DNA of 64,000 nt from Phoronis australis (lineage: Eukaryota > Phoronida > Phoronidae), in contig NMRA01000138.1 in the NCBI GenBank assembly GCA_002633005.1, positions 650,684 to 714,683 of the forward strand. The letters are read 5' to 3'. The notes beneath the pieces were generated by a model, which was not told where the DNA came from, did no database searches, and saw only the letters and a list, made by a program, of their open reading frames with translations. The position numbers and the translations under genes were made by a program. Below, one piece after another: positions 21,608-33,105 of this stretch. Position 1 is the first letter of the stretch. Every line of letters begins with the position of its first letter.

Positions 21608-23278
21608 TCACCCCAATAAAGTGATAAACATAAAAATAATAAAACCCCAACAAATCGTAGTTAGCGTTGGTCGCACTCCCGAGTTCCAGAACTCCAAAAA
21701 CTCCAGGCGGTCTTTAATCACATGATATATGTCGTGGCCGGGAAGACCTGGACACGGAAAAATCGAACAGTCTTCAATCTGCTGAAAGTTCCTCTCGTCT
21801 CGCTCGTTTAAACAAAGCTCTTTAATGAGACATTTTCTATCGCGCATGCGTGTGCCAACACCGCACGATTTTGTGCATGGAGACCAAAACGACCAAGGTT
21901 TCCATCCGTCAAACTTGGTGCAGTCAAGGTCACACGCTCGATCCTCCGTGAGTGGCTCGGGTACATCGCATTTCTGCAGTTTTGGGTACTTAAGATCACT
22001 ACACTCCTTCCGTCTTTGAGCAGAAGCCTCATCCTGTCGAGTTTGGCAAAAACAGTCTGACCATGGTGACCAACTGGATTTCATGTGGCAAATGGTTGAG
22101 TTGCATTCAATTTCTTCGTTTCGCAGAGACGAAAGAGGCGTAAGACAGATGACGCCTTCTTGGGTAATGTCGCATTTCTCAACCCGCTTCTTCATCGGCA
22201 TGTTATTCTCGCATTTGCATTCCGACCAATCCGACCAGCTCGGGACTATGACACATTTATATTCAAGTTCGCACTTTTCGATTTCTTCTGCGACTGATGG
22301 TAACTGACAAGAGTACTTATCTGGGTGGACTTGAGAAGAAGGACAATGTAACTTCCGTTTCCGTCTACCACGCCGGTCGTTGCACTGACAGGTTGTCCAT
22401 GTCGTCCATGAGGGTTTATCTGGACATAGTTGCAGCTCTTCACAACCCTTGATCTCTTTGCTGTCTCCAGGACATTTCTTGCCAGTTTTTCCCAACGGCG
22501 TCGGGTTATTGCAAAGACGCTGCCTTGATGAGTCAGCCCCGATGCATGCTTTACAGTCCGGGTTGCTCCAAGCCATCCACGCACCCCATGCCCCATCCCT
22601 AAAAATGTCTACGTAAATGTAGTCTCCGCAAACATCAGCCTTTGTTCCTCCGCGACCAAAGAACCACAATCCGTCCCAGTCGTCATAGTTTTGGACTATA
22701 CCTATGTCGTATATGGTAGACAATTCTTTCTTTTTAAAATGTGAAAGTTCCGAGTGGGCGTTCCAGTGAATTCTCTTTGCCTTGCTAGGGTGTTTAGGGC
22801 CAATGGTTGCCGTTCCATCGAGAGAGCGCATCTGTTGGTGCTGCAAAGTAACAGTTAAGCGCTGGCCAACTTCAATTGGGAGAATTCGACCATTAACATT
22901 ACCTGAGCTAATTCTGCAATTTCTGTTGAACAAGCGATATTCACACTGGGGTGACGTTGAATTCCACAGTCCTCCCCGACATTTAATGATTAGTAGGGGA
23001 TATTTTTCCCGGAAATTCGGTTCTACGTATGGGATAGAACGCCACATGTATTTGTCGCGGATGGCGCCTTTGAATGTATAAGCCCAGTTACAACCCAAAG
23101 CTGCTGTGGCCGTTCCATCCTCATAAACACGATATGACTTAGGTTCCACGTAGCCATTCACGGGGACAGGTACAGAGCCATCTGAACAGTCCGATCGACC
23201 GATTTTAATGCAATCCGTTGACCGAAGGGCACAAAAGATCGCCAGAAAAATTCTCGATATCATGACCGTAACAAGCAT
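21608..23278 (-). CDS. Secreted sushi / thrombospondin type-1 repeat protein, single exon, 556 aa
   Basis: An uninterrupted frame of 556 residues. Residues 1-23 are a signal peptide (VMISRIFLAIFCAL core); M1 has T at -3 while M6 has G at -3, so translation could start at M6 without losing the signal. Residues 31-112 look like a sushi/CCP module (Cys31, 63, 100, 112; CRGGLWNSTSPQC end). Residues 120-228 are unassigned. Five TSP1 repeats follow at about 230-285, 289-342, 346-397, 402-453 and 458-509, with Trp ladders WGAWMAW, WTTWTTC, WSDWSEC, WSPWSDC and WKPWSFWSPC (C-mannosylation type) and CTKSCGVGTRMRDRKC in the last. The C-terminus (WNSGVRPTLT then about 17 hydrophobic residues and no cytoplasmic tail) looks like a GPI signal or a terminal membrane anchor. 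Role is probably extracellular adhesion or recognition; the exact orthologue is unknown. Confidence 0.9.
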   Translation of the reverse strand: MLVTVMISRIFLAIFCALRSTDCIKIGRSDCSDGSVPVPVNGYVEPKSYRVYEDGTATAALGCNWAYTFKGAIRDKYMWRSIPYVEPNFREKYPLLIIKCRGGLWNSTSPQCEYRLFNRNCRISSGNVNGRILPIEVGQRLTVTLQHQQMRSLDGTATIGPKHPSKAKRIHWNAHSELSHFKKKELSTIYDIGIVQNYDDWDGLWFFGRGGTKADVCGDYIYVDIFRDGAWGAWMAWSNPDCKACIGADSSRQRLCNNPTPLGKTGKKCPGDSKEIKGCEELQLCPDKPSWTTWTTCQCNDRRGRRKRKLHCPSSQVHPDKYSCQLPSVAEEIEKCELEYKCVIVPSWSDWSECKCENNMPMKKRVEKCDITQEGVICLTPLSSLRNEEIECNSTICHMKSSWSPWSDCFCQTRQDEASAQRRKECSDLKYPKLQKCDVPEPLTEDRACDLDCTKFDGWKPWSFWSPCTKSCGVGTRMRDRKCLIKELCLNERDERNFQQIEDCSIFPCPGLPGHDIYHVIKDRLEFLEFWNSGVRPTLTTICWGFIIFMFITLLG

Positions 23279-23551
23279 TCACCCGACATGATGACGTCAT
23301 CCATTATTTGCTGCATATTTAATGATATGCAAATCCGTTTCGTCAAGGGCTAAGACCGCAGTTTAACTGGCTGATTCATTGTTCCGGTTCCAGAGTTGAG
23401 AAAAGACTCCAAACGCCCCTGATTCCTGCCGTCGGCCCTCGCCCGCGATGTCTACGGCAGCTGGGCCGAAGCCCGCCTCCTGTAGTCGGCCCTCCCTCGC
23501 GCTGCATCATTCATTTCATGACAAAATTGATAACGTTCATTTGGAAGGAGA

Positions 23552-23823
23552 TCGAGCGAGAGAGAGAGCGCGAGAGAGAGAGGGAGAGAGAGAGAGAGNN
23601 NNNNNNNNNNNNNNNNNNNNNNNNNNNNNNNNNNNNNNNNNNNNNNNNNNNNNNNNNNNNNNNNNNNNNNNNNNNNNNNNNNNNNNNNNNNNNNNNNNNN
23701 NNNNNNNNNNNNNNNNNNNNNNNNNNNNNNNNNNNNNNNNNNNNNNNNNNNNNNNNNNNNNNNNNNNNNNNNNGAGAGGGAGAGAGGGAGAGAGGGAGAG
23801 AGGGAGAGAGGGAGAGAAGGAGA
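23552..23823. repeat. GA microsatellite spanning an assembly gap
   Basis: GAGAGA and GGGAGAGA runs on both sides of 175 N (23599-23773). The long open frames across it are artefacts of the repeat and the N run. Confidence 0.97.
23599..23773. other. Assembly gap, 175 N
   Basis: Run of N within the GA repeat; its true length is unknown. Confidence 1.
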
Positions 23824-25637
23824 GGGCTGAAGTTGCCACCGACAATCTGAGGTCGGCAAATTCGGCAAGCTCACACCTACCATTGTACCAAGCTTATGCT
23901 ACGAGTTCATTAAAAGTTATTAGTTAGAGATGCTTCTAAGAGTATCTTTGAATTCACCCTTAATCTCTGTCATTACGCTATTCTAAAATGTTACAGCGTC
24001 TTTGTCGATCGCTGAATCCCGTATTTTTGCGTAAACCGAATGTCAGGGTCAGCTCAGTGGAGTGTTTTTTTTCAGAAACACGGAATAGGCCCACTACTTT
24101 GCCTAATGAAGTGTAAAAACCTGTTCTTGAGAGTTCTATTCTGGCCGTTTTTGAATAAAAAGATTTTTTTAATCACTATTTATCACTTTAAACTGAACTG
24201 TGTGCACTATGTGAACTGTTAGCACACACGCACATGGTGGTTAAAACATAACCTTCCTTTTGGACAACACGACCCACATTGAGCGCTGCTGATCCGAAAC
24301 TTCCTATAACTAGCTGTCAATGTCAAGTTCCAAAGTAAGGACAAATCTATAATATTTGAACTTTCTGTGATCGTTTCCCCCCATGAAAATGATCTACATG
24401 TACACGTTATTTCCTTCTCGCGAGGAATGTTCCGCCCTCCCGTTCCACTTTTCGTCTCTCCCCGGACAAATTTCTTTGCACTGATCAACCCCAACTTCTC
24501 CCACGCATTATTCTCTGCCGCGATGATACTTTCCCGGTCGTTGAAGCACGTTGACTCGAGCTCAGTACTAGAGCTATTTCCGTGTTAACCTCTCACGGTC
24601 TGTTGCTGTTGAATATATTAAATATTTGAAAAAGTGTCGTAAAAGTCAAATAAAAAGATTTATTTCTTTCACTACATACTGTGAGTTCATCAAAATGCAT
24701 TTGTTGAAATTTATCGATATTTCATAATGTAGTATTGATAATTTTTGCAGTGAATTTCGAGTATGATGGTCAATACTCGTGTAACCGCGATCATCGCATA
24801 GATTGGGGACAGTCGGCATGTATTATTGACATCCCCTAAGGCACCAATAGCCTACTTCCTTGTATGTGTGCGGGTTGCTTCTGCTCGCACACCAAATTCT
24901 AGTTCTTTCCTATAGAGAACAGAGAATTCTATGGCGGATATATTTGTTTTTCCCGTGGACTTACCAAAATTGCCCGGCCCGCACATAATCCCCTACCCCT
25001 TCACATACTAACCTCGTTGACTGCCGAACTTGGCGTGTTTTTTTTCACTAAATTATTTGAACATTTCACCGTAATTTATGAAATTTTATAGCAAACCGAC
25101 ACTCATACCGGAGTTTTCCGTATAAGCCCACCCAATGAAACGCCCAGGGGCGTTTATTCGGAAAATTATGCCAATGAAATAAACGCCCATGGGTGGCAGG
25201 GAACAGCAACAGCGTGAAACGCGAGGAAATATTGAGTTCAGTAACTAGGACCGGTAGTGGATGGGAAGGGAGGGGGGCTCAGACCCCAGATAGCGGCGGA
25301 ATCGTGTTTCCGTTTTTTTTTTTAGTCCGCCACCGACACATTTTGCGAAGAGAAGGGGCTCGATAAGATCTCAACGTGCGATAGAGGGCGTTTCTTTATG
25401 TCGTTTGGGGCAACAGTCACGTGACAAAGTTGATTAAAAATGGCGGCGTTCTGGGATGAAAACACAGACTCGATTGTTGAAAGTAAACTTCTTCTCACGG
25501 GAGATTACAGAGCTTTTAGTTAAAACGTAAGTACGTTAATTGTGAATGATATCACGGAACTCATTTTGCATCAAATATATTTTTGCTGACTTGTGCATTA
25601 TGAGGAAATGAACAATTTTATATGTAGACACCGGTGA

Positions 25638-25646
25638 CCTAAAGTC
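25638..25646. repeat. Target-site duplication, left copy (CCTAAAGTC)
   Basis: Nine bases repeated exactly at 26563-26571 on the other side of the Mutator-like element. Confidence 0.9.
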
Positions 25647-26562
25647 TAGGCAATGACCATCGCCTCTGTTGGCCCGAACCAGAGGCGATGTAGAAGCTAT
25701 AGGCGCTCTGTACGCCGGAAGCTTTTCGGCGAATTATGCCTCGCACCGACTAAGCTATCAAAGCCACGTTGTTATAACTACCTTTTGCGCATAGACGAAC
25801 ACCTTAGGAGGTTGTCGATGTGTTTAAGTTCTTCCAACTCGAACAAATACTCCCGTTAGGCGTTATGAAACTTTTTCTTCGAGCAGTCCCTATTTCAGTT
25901 TCCAAAATCGTGAAATCAAAATTTTCATTTTTTTTAACCAGGCCGAAGGTCAGAAGTTGCGATCCTACCGGCGAACTTTGAAAGCTGAAGTTCCCGCCCT
26001 TTGCGTACGTGCTGCCGGGAACCAGCCGTGCATTTGCCGTGTTGTTAAACATTAAAATGTCAAATATGTGCACAAAGACTTTTAAATGTCATATCAACAG
26101 CATTTATTTTTATCAAATACAAACAATAATTCATTGAAATACAAACAGTTTCAAGTAACGCCAATTAAAGACAAGTATAAGTGGTGGCATTTTGGAAACG
26201 AACATTTGACTGACAAGACCGCAATGGCTCACCTTTGGCCTATTTAAAAATTATTGCGAGCGCGGTAAAAGTTGGAGCGTGCGCAGTACAAAAATTTTGA
26301 TTTCACGATTTTGGGAACTGAAATAGGGACTGCTCGAAGAAAAAGTTTCATAACGGGAGTATTTGTTCGAGTTGGAAGAACTTAAACACATCGACAACCT
26401 CCTAAGGTGTTCATCTATGCGCAAAAGGTAGTTATAACAACGTGACTTTGATGGTTTAGTCGGTGCGAGGCATAATTCGCCGAAAAGCTTCCGGCGTACA
26501 GAGCGCCTATAGCCTCTACATCGCCTCTGGTTCGGGCCAACAGAGGCGATGGTCATTGCCTA
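25647..26562. mobile_element. Mutator-like foldback transposon, non-autonomous, 916 bp
   Basis: Two long inverted arms (about 25647-25925 and 26290-26562, roughly 275 bp each, around 95% alike by eye) enclose about 365 bases of non-coding DNA. The tips read TAGGCAATGACC and GGTCATTGCCTA. Exact 9-bp direct repeats (CCTAAAGTC) flank it; 9-bp duplications and long terminal inverted repeats are the signature of Mutator/MULE elements (family knowledge). Each tip carries a perfect 11-bp stem-loop (CATCGCCTCTG / CAGAGGCGATG: 25658-25690 and 26519-26551). The mirrored open frames in the two arms, both starting MTIASVGPNQRRCR, only reflect the inverted repeat. No transposase is present. Near-identical arms and an intact duplication imply recent insertion. 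Confidence 0.9.
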
Positions 26563-26571
26563 CCTAAAGTC
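26563..26571. repeat. Target-site duplication, right copy (CCTAAAGTC)
   Basis: Exact match to 25638-25646. Confidence 0.9.
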
Positions 26572-27485
26572 GTGAATATAACTTCGCATTAAGCTGATTG
26601 TCATACTGCCCAATATCCTTTAGCAACTGCTCATGTGATGTCATGGACATATATCAGCCTTCACAAATATACGTGTTTTGACAATATTAATCCTTGTTTG
26701 TCTCCTCAATTAGAGTTTTGAAACGGTCGCTGATATCGCCGGCCATTTTGAATGAGGCCCTAAAGTTGTGACCGTTTCGTTTAGACGGAAATGCACAAAG
26801 TAAGACCACACAAATCAACTACAGTGCTTACAGTTACTCTAGACGACATAAAAACGCATTGCATTGTACTATTAATTCAGTTTCATTTGAAATAAATTGT
26901 TATGTCTTTTGCACCCAACTATGCCATTGATGTGCACAGACGTTTTCAATGAGGTTGCTCACATAAAACGCTAAGGACCCAGCATCACTTATCTCTCTGT
27001 ATTTTATTGCTTTGGCCTTACAAAACTTTATCGACCCTGGTACATTTTGATACATTGTTCAAGGTACACCTGGACCGCGTGTTTGAGTAAATCTGAACAA
27101 TGAATATTTTTGAAAATATATCCCAAAAATGCACAAAAAAGTGGATTAGTGAAATATGCTATTTTTAAGATACATTTGAAAAAAGAAGCCACTCACTCAC
27201 TGTTTGTTACCATCTTGTGAATACCATCACGTCCGGGTATTCGTTTGACATTCGTAAGCAGACGAACGCTGAAAACTTCAACGCCAGATGTCGCGGGACC
27301 ACGCAGAAGAGGAAATAAGATCATTCACGACTTTAGGACTTCTGATGGTACAAATGCACAGCACTAGTACCGTAGACGGTGTAGACCTAGTCACTAGTGT
27401 AAAATGAATAAAGTTAATGGAATAGTGGAGGTACTATAGCAATGTGACTTTCAGGGCTTGACATAACGACCTGCAGGTCGCATTT

Positions 27486-27612
27486 GCGACATGAGATTTG
27501 GAAATGCGAGCTGAGATTTTTGTCAGCATGTATCAAATCGCAAAATGCGACGTGAGATTTGGAAATGCTAGCTGAGATTTTTGTCAGCACGTATCAAATC
27601 GCAAAATGCGAC
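27486..27612. repeat. 61-bp tandem duplication (about two copies)
   Basis: GCGACRTGAGATTTGGAAAT starts at 27486 and again at 27547, and a third GCGAC starts at 27608. The same words (AATGCGAGCTG, GCGACCT, GGATTTT) recur at 30048-30105, suggesting a shared repeat family. Confidence 0.8.
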
Positions 27613-30109
27613 CTGGAATTTCCAACGTATGAGAGCTGAGTTTTTACACTTCTCGGCAGATAACTGGCAAATATAAAACAACTCTTGTTAATCCGACTGT
27701 TATATGGCTGTTGCCAAATCCAAATTCAAAATTTCAAAAGAACACTAACCGAGAACAGCCCTCCCGATGAGTTGTAAGCAAGTCGCGCGAACATGAGATA
27801 TGCAAAATCAATCTTTGACTCGTTTCATTGGCTAACATTTTCGTCTACTTTTGTAAATTTCCGCGGGATTTGCTGAAGAAAGTTTCGGGCCACTAGCTGC
27901 ATAACACGTGATAAAACATCACAAAACAGCGATGTTTCTTCTAATTCTTAAGCGCTCAACTTACCAAACCTTGAGGTGGACAAATATGTTTATTTTTCGC
28001 GTAAGATGTCCTTATTACATGTAGCAAATATCCACGACAATATCCCTGATATCGTACTGCGGCACTGGTCAGTCCTAGCGCGCAAGCGGTCCCTGAAGAC
28101 CACTGTGACTTAGAGATGTGCGTCTTGTTTTTTATCGAATAAGACAGCCAAAGTGAAAATGACAACCTTATTAATCGCCATATGACGCCCAAGTCTTTAG
28201 TTTCAGTTGCCAAGAAATTTTCAAACCCTTTTACTTGTTTCTGGGGCTACGTGCGTGAAATATGATTTGTCTTTTACATGTTGTTGCCAACGTAAAGTGT
28301 AGGCCTACTCCAGCGATTCAAGTGCGCGAACTCACGCGTGCGCACCACTTCAAAGCTGCACATCAAAAGAGAACAGGGACAGTCCTAAATGAAAGAGTAT
28401 AGGCCTACCGGCTTGGCTCTGTTAAGCACCCGGGTATGTGCCGGTGGTTTATTTGAAAATGAACTCATAGAGTCCCGGCAGTTATAAAAGACATGATGCT
28501 TAACGATATTACTCGGGACCAGTGATGTAGTGGTAAAATTAGAGGTAAGTAGGCGCCCAGAGCCCACCATATCACCTTGAGCACTGAACGTAACTTACGG
28601 TGCATATAGGCGCTACATTCAAATGCCAAAAGGCGATTGGCTGCGCCTACGTGCGCCAACGCCCCACTACAGCACTGCCCGGGACCGATATAACCCAGAA
28701 CTGATATTTTCCTGTGACGATGTTTCCCGAGGTCGATGTTCCCTAAACCCTATAATTCTATGCCCGTATCCAGCTATTGCAACTAAACGGGTTCTAGATG
28801 CAGAATTGTGGTAAGCGAACTTTTTGTTCTTCTATTCATACACCCCTCCCGGCAAATTATCGCTCCCCGGACCACCGTCGCCGTAAAATGTTCAGTCTCC
28901 AATAGAAACAATCTTGTTCCGGTTGAAGCGGGAAATAAAACAAAATTATTCCGGGTGGCTAAAATGAGTACAGTGTAGGTGGAAACGATATCCAGAAAGT
29001 CACCCCTACTAGATGGAGTTTACCTCGTATCGTATTATTGTAACATTTCTTACCATTGCAGTCTTTTAATATCTTATTACCGCAAACACTCAGGTTAACG
29101 ACTATGCTCACGCACAAGCCTACTCCATACCTTTGAAGTGTTTCATAATAAGCACTCACTGATCTACTAAGCATCCCCCCCTCAACTTTTGAGAATTTAC
29201 AATAAGCGCCCGCAGTTCAGGCTAGCGCCCATCATAGCGCACTACAAACGACCGCGTGTGATTTAAAATTGACACGCAGCCTATATAGTGTGTCACTCTC
29301 ATTTTACAAAACAAATTCAAAAAAACCAAATCCCAACTTTGTTTCATACCTCCGAAAGAAAGTTAACACTAGTGACATTTGTTTTGTAACTGACCTATGT
29401 TTCCCGTACTTGGAAGGTATTGAGGAGCAAACTCGAATTACCAGATGGAAACCCGCATGGAGTCGGGAATTATTTCGAGGCTGTTCATTTCATGGAAAAC
29501 TAGTTGTTGAGTACGCAAACAGCATAAGTTCCAAATTTTTGTTGTAAAATTTGCACTGAATTGTTCCTGCGCATCCAAATACGTCATTCAGTTAGGTCAT
29601 TGTTTCACGGAATTTTTTCGACAGATATTTTTCAAAGATCGAGTTAAGTAGCAAAATTTGGGCTGCGAACAAAAAGTGGAGGGAATTTGCACTCCGAGTT
29701 CGATTCTTTAACGACTTTGATGACAGCCAGTAACAGGTTAGACCTTGCAAAATCGCAGATACTTTGTTAACGGGCATTTTCTCCCTTTTCACATCGCAAA
29801 TTTAGCTACTCGAATGCACATTTCAGTTAGAGAGCACTGATTCAACTTTGACGTCGGCAACTTGCCTTGCGCTCTAAGGCCTTTCAATGGCGGTCGTGAA
29901 GAAGAGTAACGCCGTACCTGCATGAACGAACTCAATTTTGCTATATACTATTTGTGAGTATTTAACGCTGCAGCTAAGAGCATCATCTAAACATTTTCTT
30001 GGTGATCTAAAAACAATTTTGGTGCGTAAAAATGGCGGGAAAATTTTGCGACCTAGCATTTATCAATGCGAGCTGGATTTTGAAAATGCGACCTTGGATT
30101 TTGGCTAGA

Positions 30110-30261
30110 TTGTTTTATCAGTGTGAGTCATAAATCGCCAAAAAGCTTCTGGTGTATGAAGGCCCTATGGTAGAGATGGTGGCACTGTTTACGCACCCCC
30201 CAACTGTTTACGTACGCACCCCCGAAAAGTGGGAGACTTATAGACAGTGACCACCATCCTA
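30110..30261. mobile_element. Relic of the Mutator-like family tip
   Basis: GTGTGAGTCATAAATCGCC then AAAAAGCTTCTGGTGTATGA follows GTGCGAGGCATAATTCGCC and AAAAGCTTCCGGCGTACAGA of the 25647-26562 element. The tip again folds: GATGGTGGCACTGT (30175-30188) pairs with ACAGTGACCACCATC (30244-30258) with one bulged base, and the sequence ends ATCCTA. No second arm was seen. Confidence 0.55.
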
Positions 30262-30534
30262 CTGGCACGTAGGACGGTGGAGCTCCTACAGGTGCTGACT
30301 CGACGGGGTGTATACAATATCTGGAAGTCCACCAGCACTTGTCTTGCGCGTTACAACCATAAGGTTATGTTGGAGCCTAGAAAAGTGTCCAATTTTAGCT
30401 GAGATCAGAAATGGTTGATAGGATTCATGTGAATCTTCCATGCATTGTTCTACAAAACACTGTTTGGAAATATTTCTACGATATTCCACTTTTTGCATTC
30501 ATTGGCTATTAAAAACTGTGACTTTTATGATTCT

Positions 30535-30805
30535 CATTAAAACCCTATAAAGTTGACGTATAAAACAAACTGAAATGATACTTTAGGGAAGTGTAGTAAC
30601 GTTTTGAGATCTACATGAAATAAAAGTTAATTAATGCTATTGATAATGTTGTTTTGCTGTTGATGTACCTAAAGTTTCTTTTTTGCTAAATTTTACTTGA
30701 AAGACATGATCACATGACACAACTAGTGGCAGATTGATAAAAAGTCAAAAATAGAATTCTTTGTGTCACAAAATATACACACGTGTATATATGTTGCTAA
30801 ATACA
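30535..30805. repeat. Dispersed repeat, copy 1
   Basis: Matches 49550-49830 in the same orientation with gaps. Shared blocks include TTCTTTTTTGCTAAATTTT, AGTGGCAGATTG and AGTCAAAAAT in the same order and similar spacing. The family is unknown and no coding is seen. Confidence 0.7.
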
Positions 30806-31728
30806 CCAACTTGTCCATTAAGTTCTACTAAGATGAAAACAATCTCATGAACATTATTTTGTTGTGCATCAGTCTGTGGGTTTTGTAACAAAGAAAAGCT
30901 GTCATCGACAGCACGCTCATGAGACATACCACCTGTACAATTTGTCGGTAGATTGCCGAAATTCTGTTTTCTGTTAACGAAATACTTGAAACAGAACAAT
31001 AAAACCAATCCCTGTAACTTATGAATAGTGTACAGTCTAGTGAAAAAGGAAATACTTAATTCAAAGACTTGCCAAAAATGGAACACATAACCAAGGTTGG
31101 CTTATTTACATCACAGTCAGTGGCATCGCTATCTGATGCCCAACTGGGTATCATAATCTTACAAGAATTTGAAAAATCAGTTTGTTTTCAGTCACATCAA
31201 AATCTTTTCCACATTTCTGTGAAAAGCTGATTTTTTTGATTTTTTAGCAGAACTTTAGTGGTTGTGTCACGGCAGTTTGTGTATGGTTTTATTCTTATGC
31301 TGTTGTATATCCCAGTTGTTTTGTTGGTGGAATCCATTTCAGTTCAAGCTGGTCTCATAAGTGTGCAAAGTATGAATACAATACCCATTTAATATGAAGC
31401 GTAATTCTCTTTATCAAGACTGTTAATTATCAAACATCTCATCCAATTACTGATTGGTTATGTACATATAATTTGTATTGTGACCAGTTTGCTATTGTTT
31501 TAGGACTGGTAGCTAAAGCACTAAGGTTCTACATAAATACCCTAAACTCAAACTCTCTTTAGTACCTGTTATTGATTACTTTTTCTGGTTTACCTGGATT
31601 TTATTATCCCACTAATCAGATTATTGAATTCTGCAGTGTTTGGATCAATATTCATTGTATTTCTTGTTTAGAAATACCCTGTTATCCTGGCTTAATGGCT
31701 GTCCTATTAAATTGTGACTTTTGTTATT

Positions 31729-32000
31729 ACTGGTATTGTCTTGTACTCCATCCAGCACATACATTATATGATAGAACTCTTAACAACTGGCATTGTCTTG
31801 TACTCCATCCAGCACATACATTATATGATAGAACTCTTAACAACTGGTATTGTCTTGTACCCCACCCACCACATACATTATATGATAGAACTCTTAACAA
31901 CTGGTATTGTCTCGTACCCCAGCCACCACATACATTATATGGTAGAACTCTTAACAACTGGCATTGTCTTGTACTCCATCCACCACACACATTATATGAT
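31729..32000. repeat. 57-bp minisatellite, nearly five copies
   Basis: The unit starts ACTGGTATTGTCTTGTACTC and ends TAGAACTCTTAACA; copies start at 31729, 31786, 31843, 31900 and 31957 with 1-4 substitutions each. Because 57 is a multiple of 3, all frames stay open and give repetitive false ORFs. The last copy is cut at ...ATTATATGAT; a further copy (33048-33105) resumes 1 kb downstream, beyond an inserted element. Confidence 0.93.
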
Positions 32001-32033
32001 CCCTTATGAAAAAGCTTCAGGAATTCTAATCCC

Positions 32034-33047
32034 GAAAGCCAGTGAGAATCTCACTGGATTCCTGTTAGATTCCAGTGAGAATCTAACTAATTAAGATGCC
32101 ATTTAAATTGGTGAGAAAAAAATCTCACTCTAGTGAGAATACAATGATATCCAGTTAGAATTCACTGAGGATCTAACTAATTTGCATAGCATTCCCACTC
32201 AGTGAAAATGTGTGTTACTGAAATTCTCACTGAGTTAAAATCTCACTAGGTGAGAACTTAGAAAATTTTGTGTGTGCCTTTTGTACAGCCACTGACTGAA
32301 TAGATGAGAGATCAAAGCTTTTTTGATAACCAAAACAATGCTTATTTTTGTGAGTTTATCTTGAAAGGATACAATTTAATTCCAGCTTGTGAAATATAGC
32401 AGACATAAACTAACAACTATAATGCCTTTGGTGAATCAGCAACATGCTGAAAACTCAGCCGTCAACACAGAATGAAGACACCAGTCTAATACTCATGCTT
32501 CATGCACTCTACTAGATGTATGAAATGTACTAACCTTAAGCTTATTAACACACAAAATCAGTCCAGGGTCCCCACTGGTTGACTTGCAGACATACTGTTC
32601 AGTAATTTCACAATATTTGTGAGAAAAACATCAACAATGTTCAAGCTATTTCTCCAACTGCTCATTTCTGGCACCATTTTATCGGTAGTTTAAATTCAGA
32701 AATCTGGTTCAACTGAAATTTCCACAGTTACAGCCAATCAGGGTGTTTGTTTATCTTAAATTCTCACTGAATTCTCACTTCAATTTTGGCAAGTCCAAAT
32801 TCTCACTCAATTCTCACTCATATTTTTTCTGAGTCTGAAATTCTCACTGATTCTCACTCAGAATTTTCTGAGACCAAAATTCTCACTGGATTCTCACTGT
32901 TACATAACATTTTCTCTCATTCTCACTGACTGCCCCTGTTGTTCAATTCCCACTGGGATCTCACTGGCATTTCTAACTATAATTGGTGATTTAGTGAGAA
33001 TCTAACTGGAATCTAACTGGAATCCAGTGAGATTCTCACTTGCTTTC
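32034..33047. mobile_element. Inverted-repeat element rich in AGTGAG/CTCACT words, inserted in the minisatellite
   Basis: The left end GAAAGCCAGTGAGAATCTCA, extending about 43 bases, matches the inverse complement of the right end (GAAAGCAAGTGAGAATCTCA...) with two mismatches. Within about 240 bases of the left end and 290 bases of the right end, I count about 20 copies of AGTGAG or CTCACT, mostly as ATTCTCACT. The middle 500 bases are plain AT-rich DNA without a coding frame. It interrupts the 57-bp minisatellite: the array stops at 32000 and resumes at 33048. Subterminal word clusters are where transposases bind in hAT and other families (knowledge), but the superfamily cannot be fixed because no target duplication is clear; 33 bases (32001-32033) remain unexplained. 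Confidence 0.8.
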
Positions 33048-33105
33048 TCTTAACAACTGGTATTGTCTTGTACTCCATTCAGCACACACATTATGTGGTA
33101 GAACT
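33048..33105. repeat. Outlying copy of the 57-bp minisatellite
   Basis: TCTTAACAACTGGTATTGTC and onward match the array at 31729-32000; this is the right-hand part split off by the inserted element. Confidence 0.9.

Noticed and set aside
23448-23927. Arg/Glu-Gly-Arg or Ser/Pro-Leu repetitive frames
   Set aside because: GA microsatellite plus an N run.
25653-26556. Two mirrored reading frames giving nearly the same protein on opposite strands
   Set aside because: They are the two arms of one inverted repeat, with no domain and no gene structure.
31572-32094. Long repetitive reading frames (repeated LYDRTLNNW units) and a CRISPR-like regular array
   Set aside because: A 57-bp minisatellite keeps all frames open; units are contiguous without spacers, and this is animal DNA.
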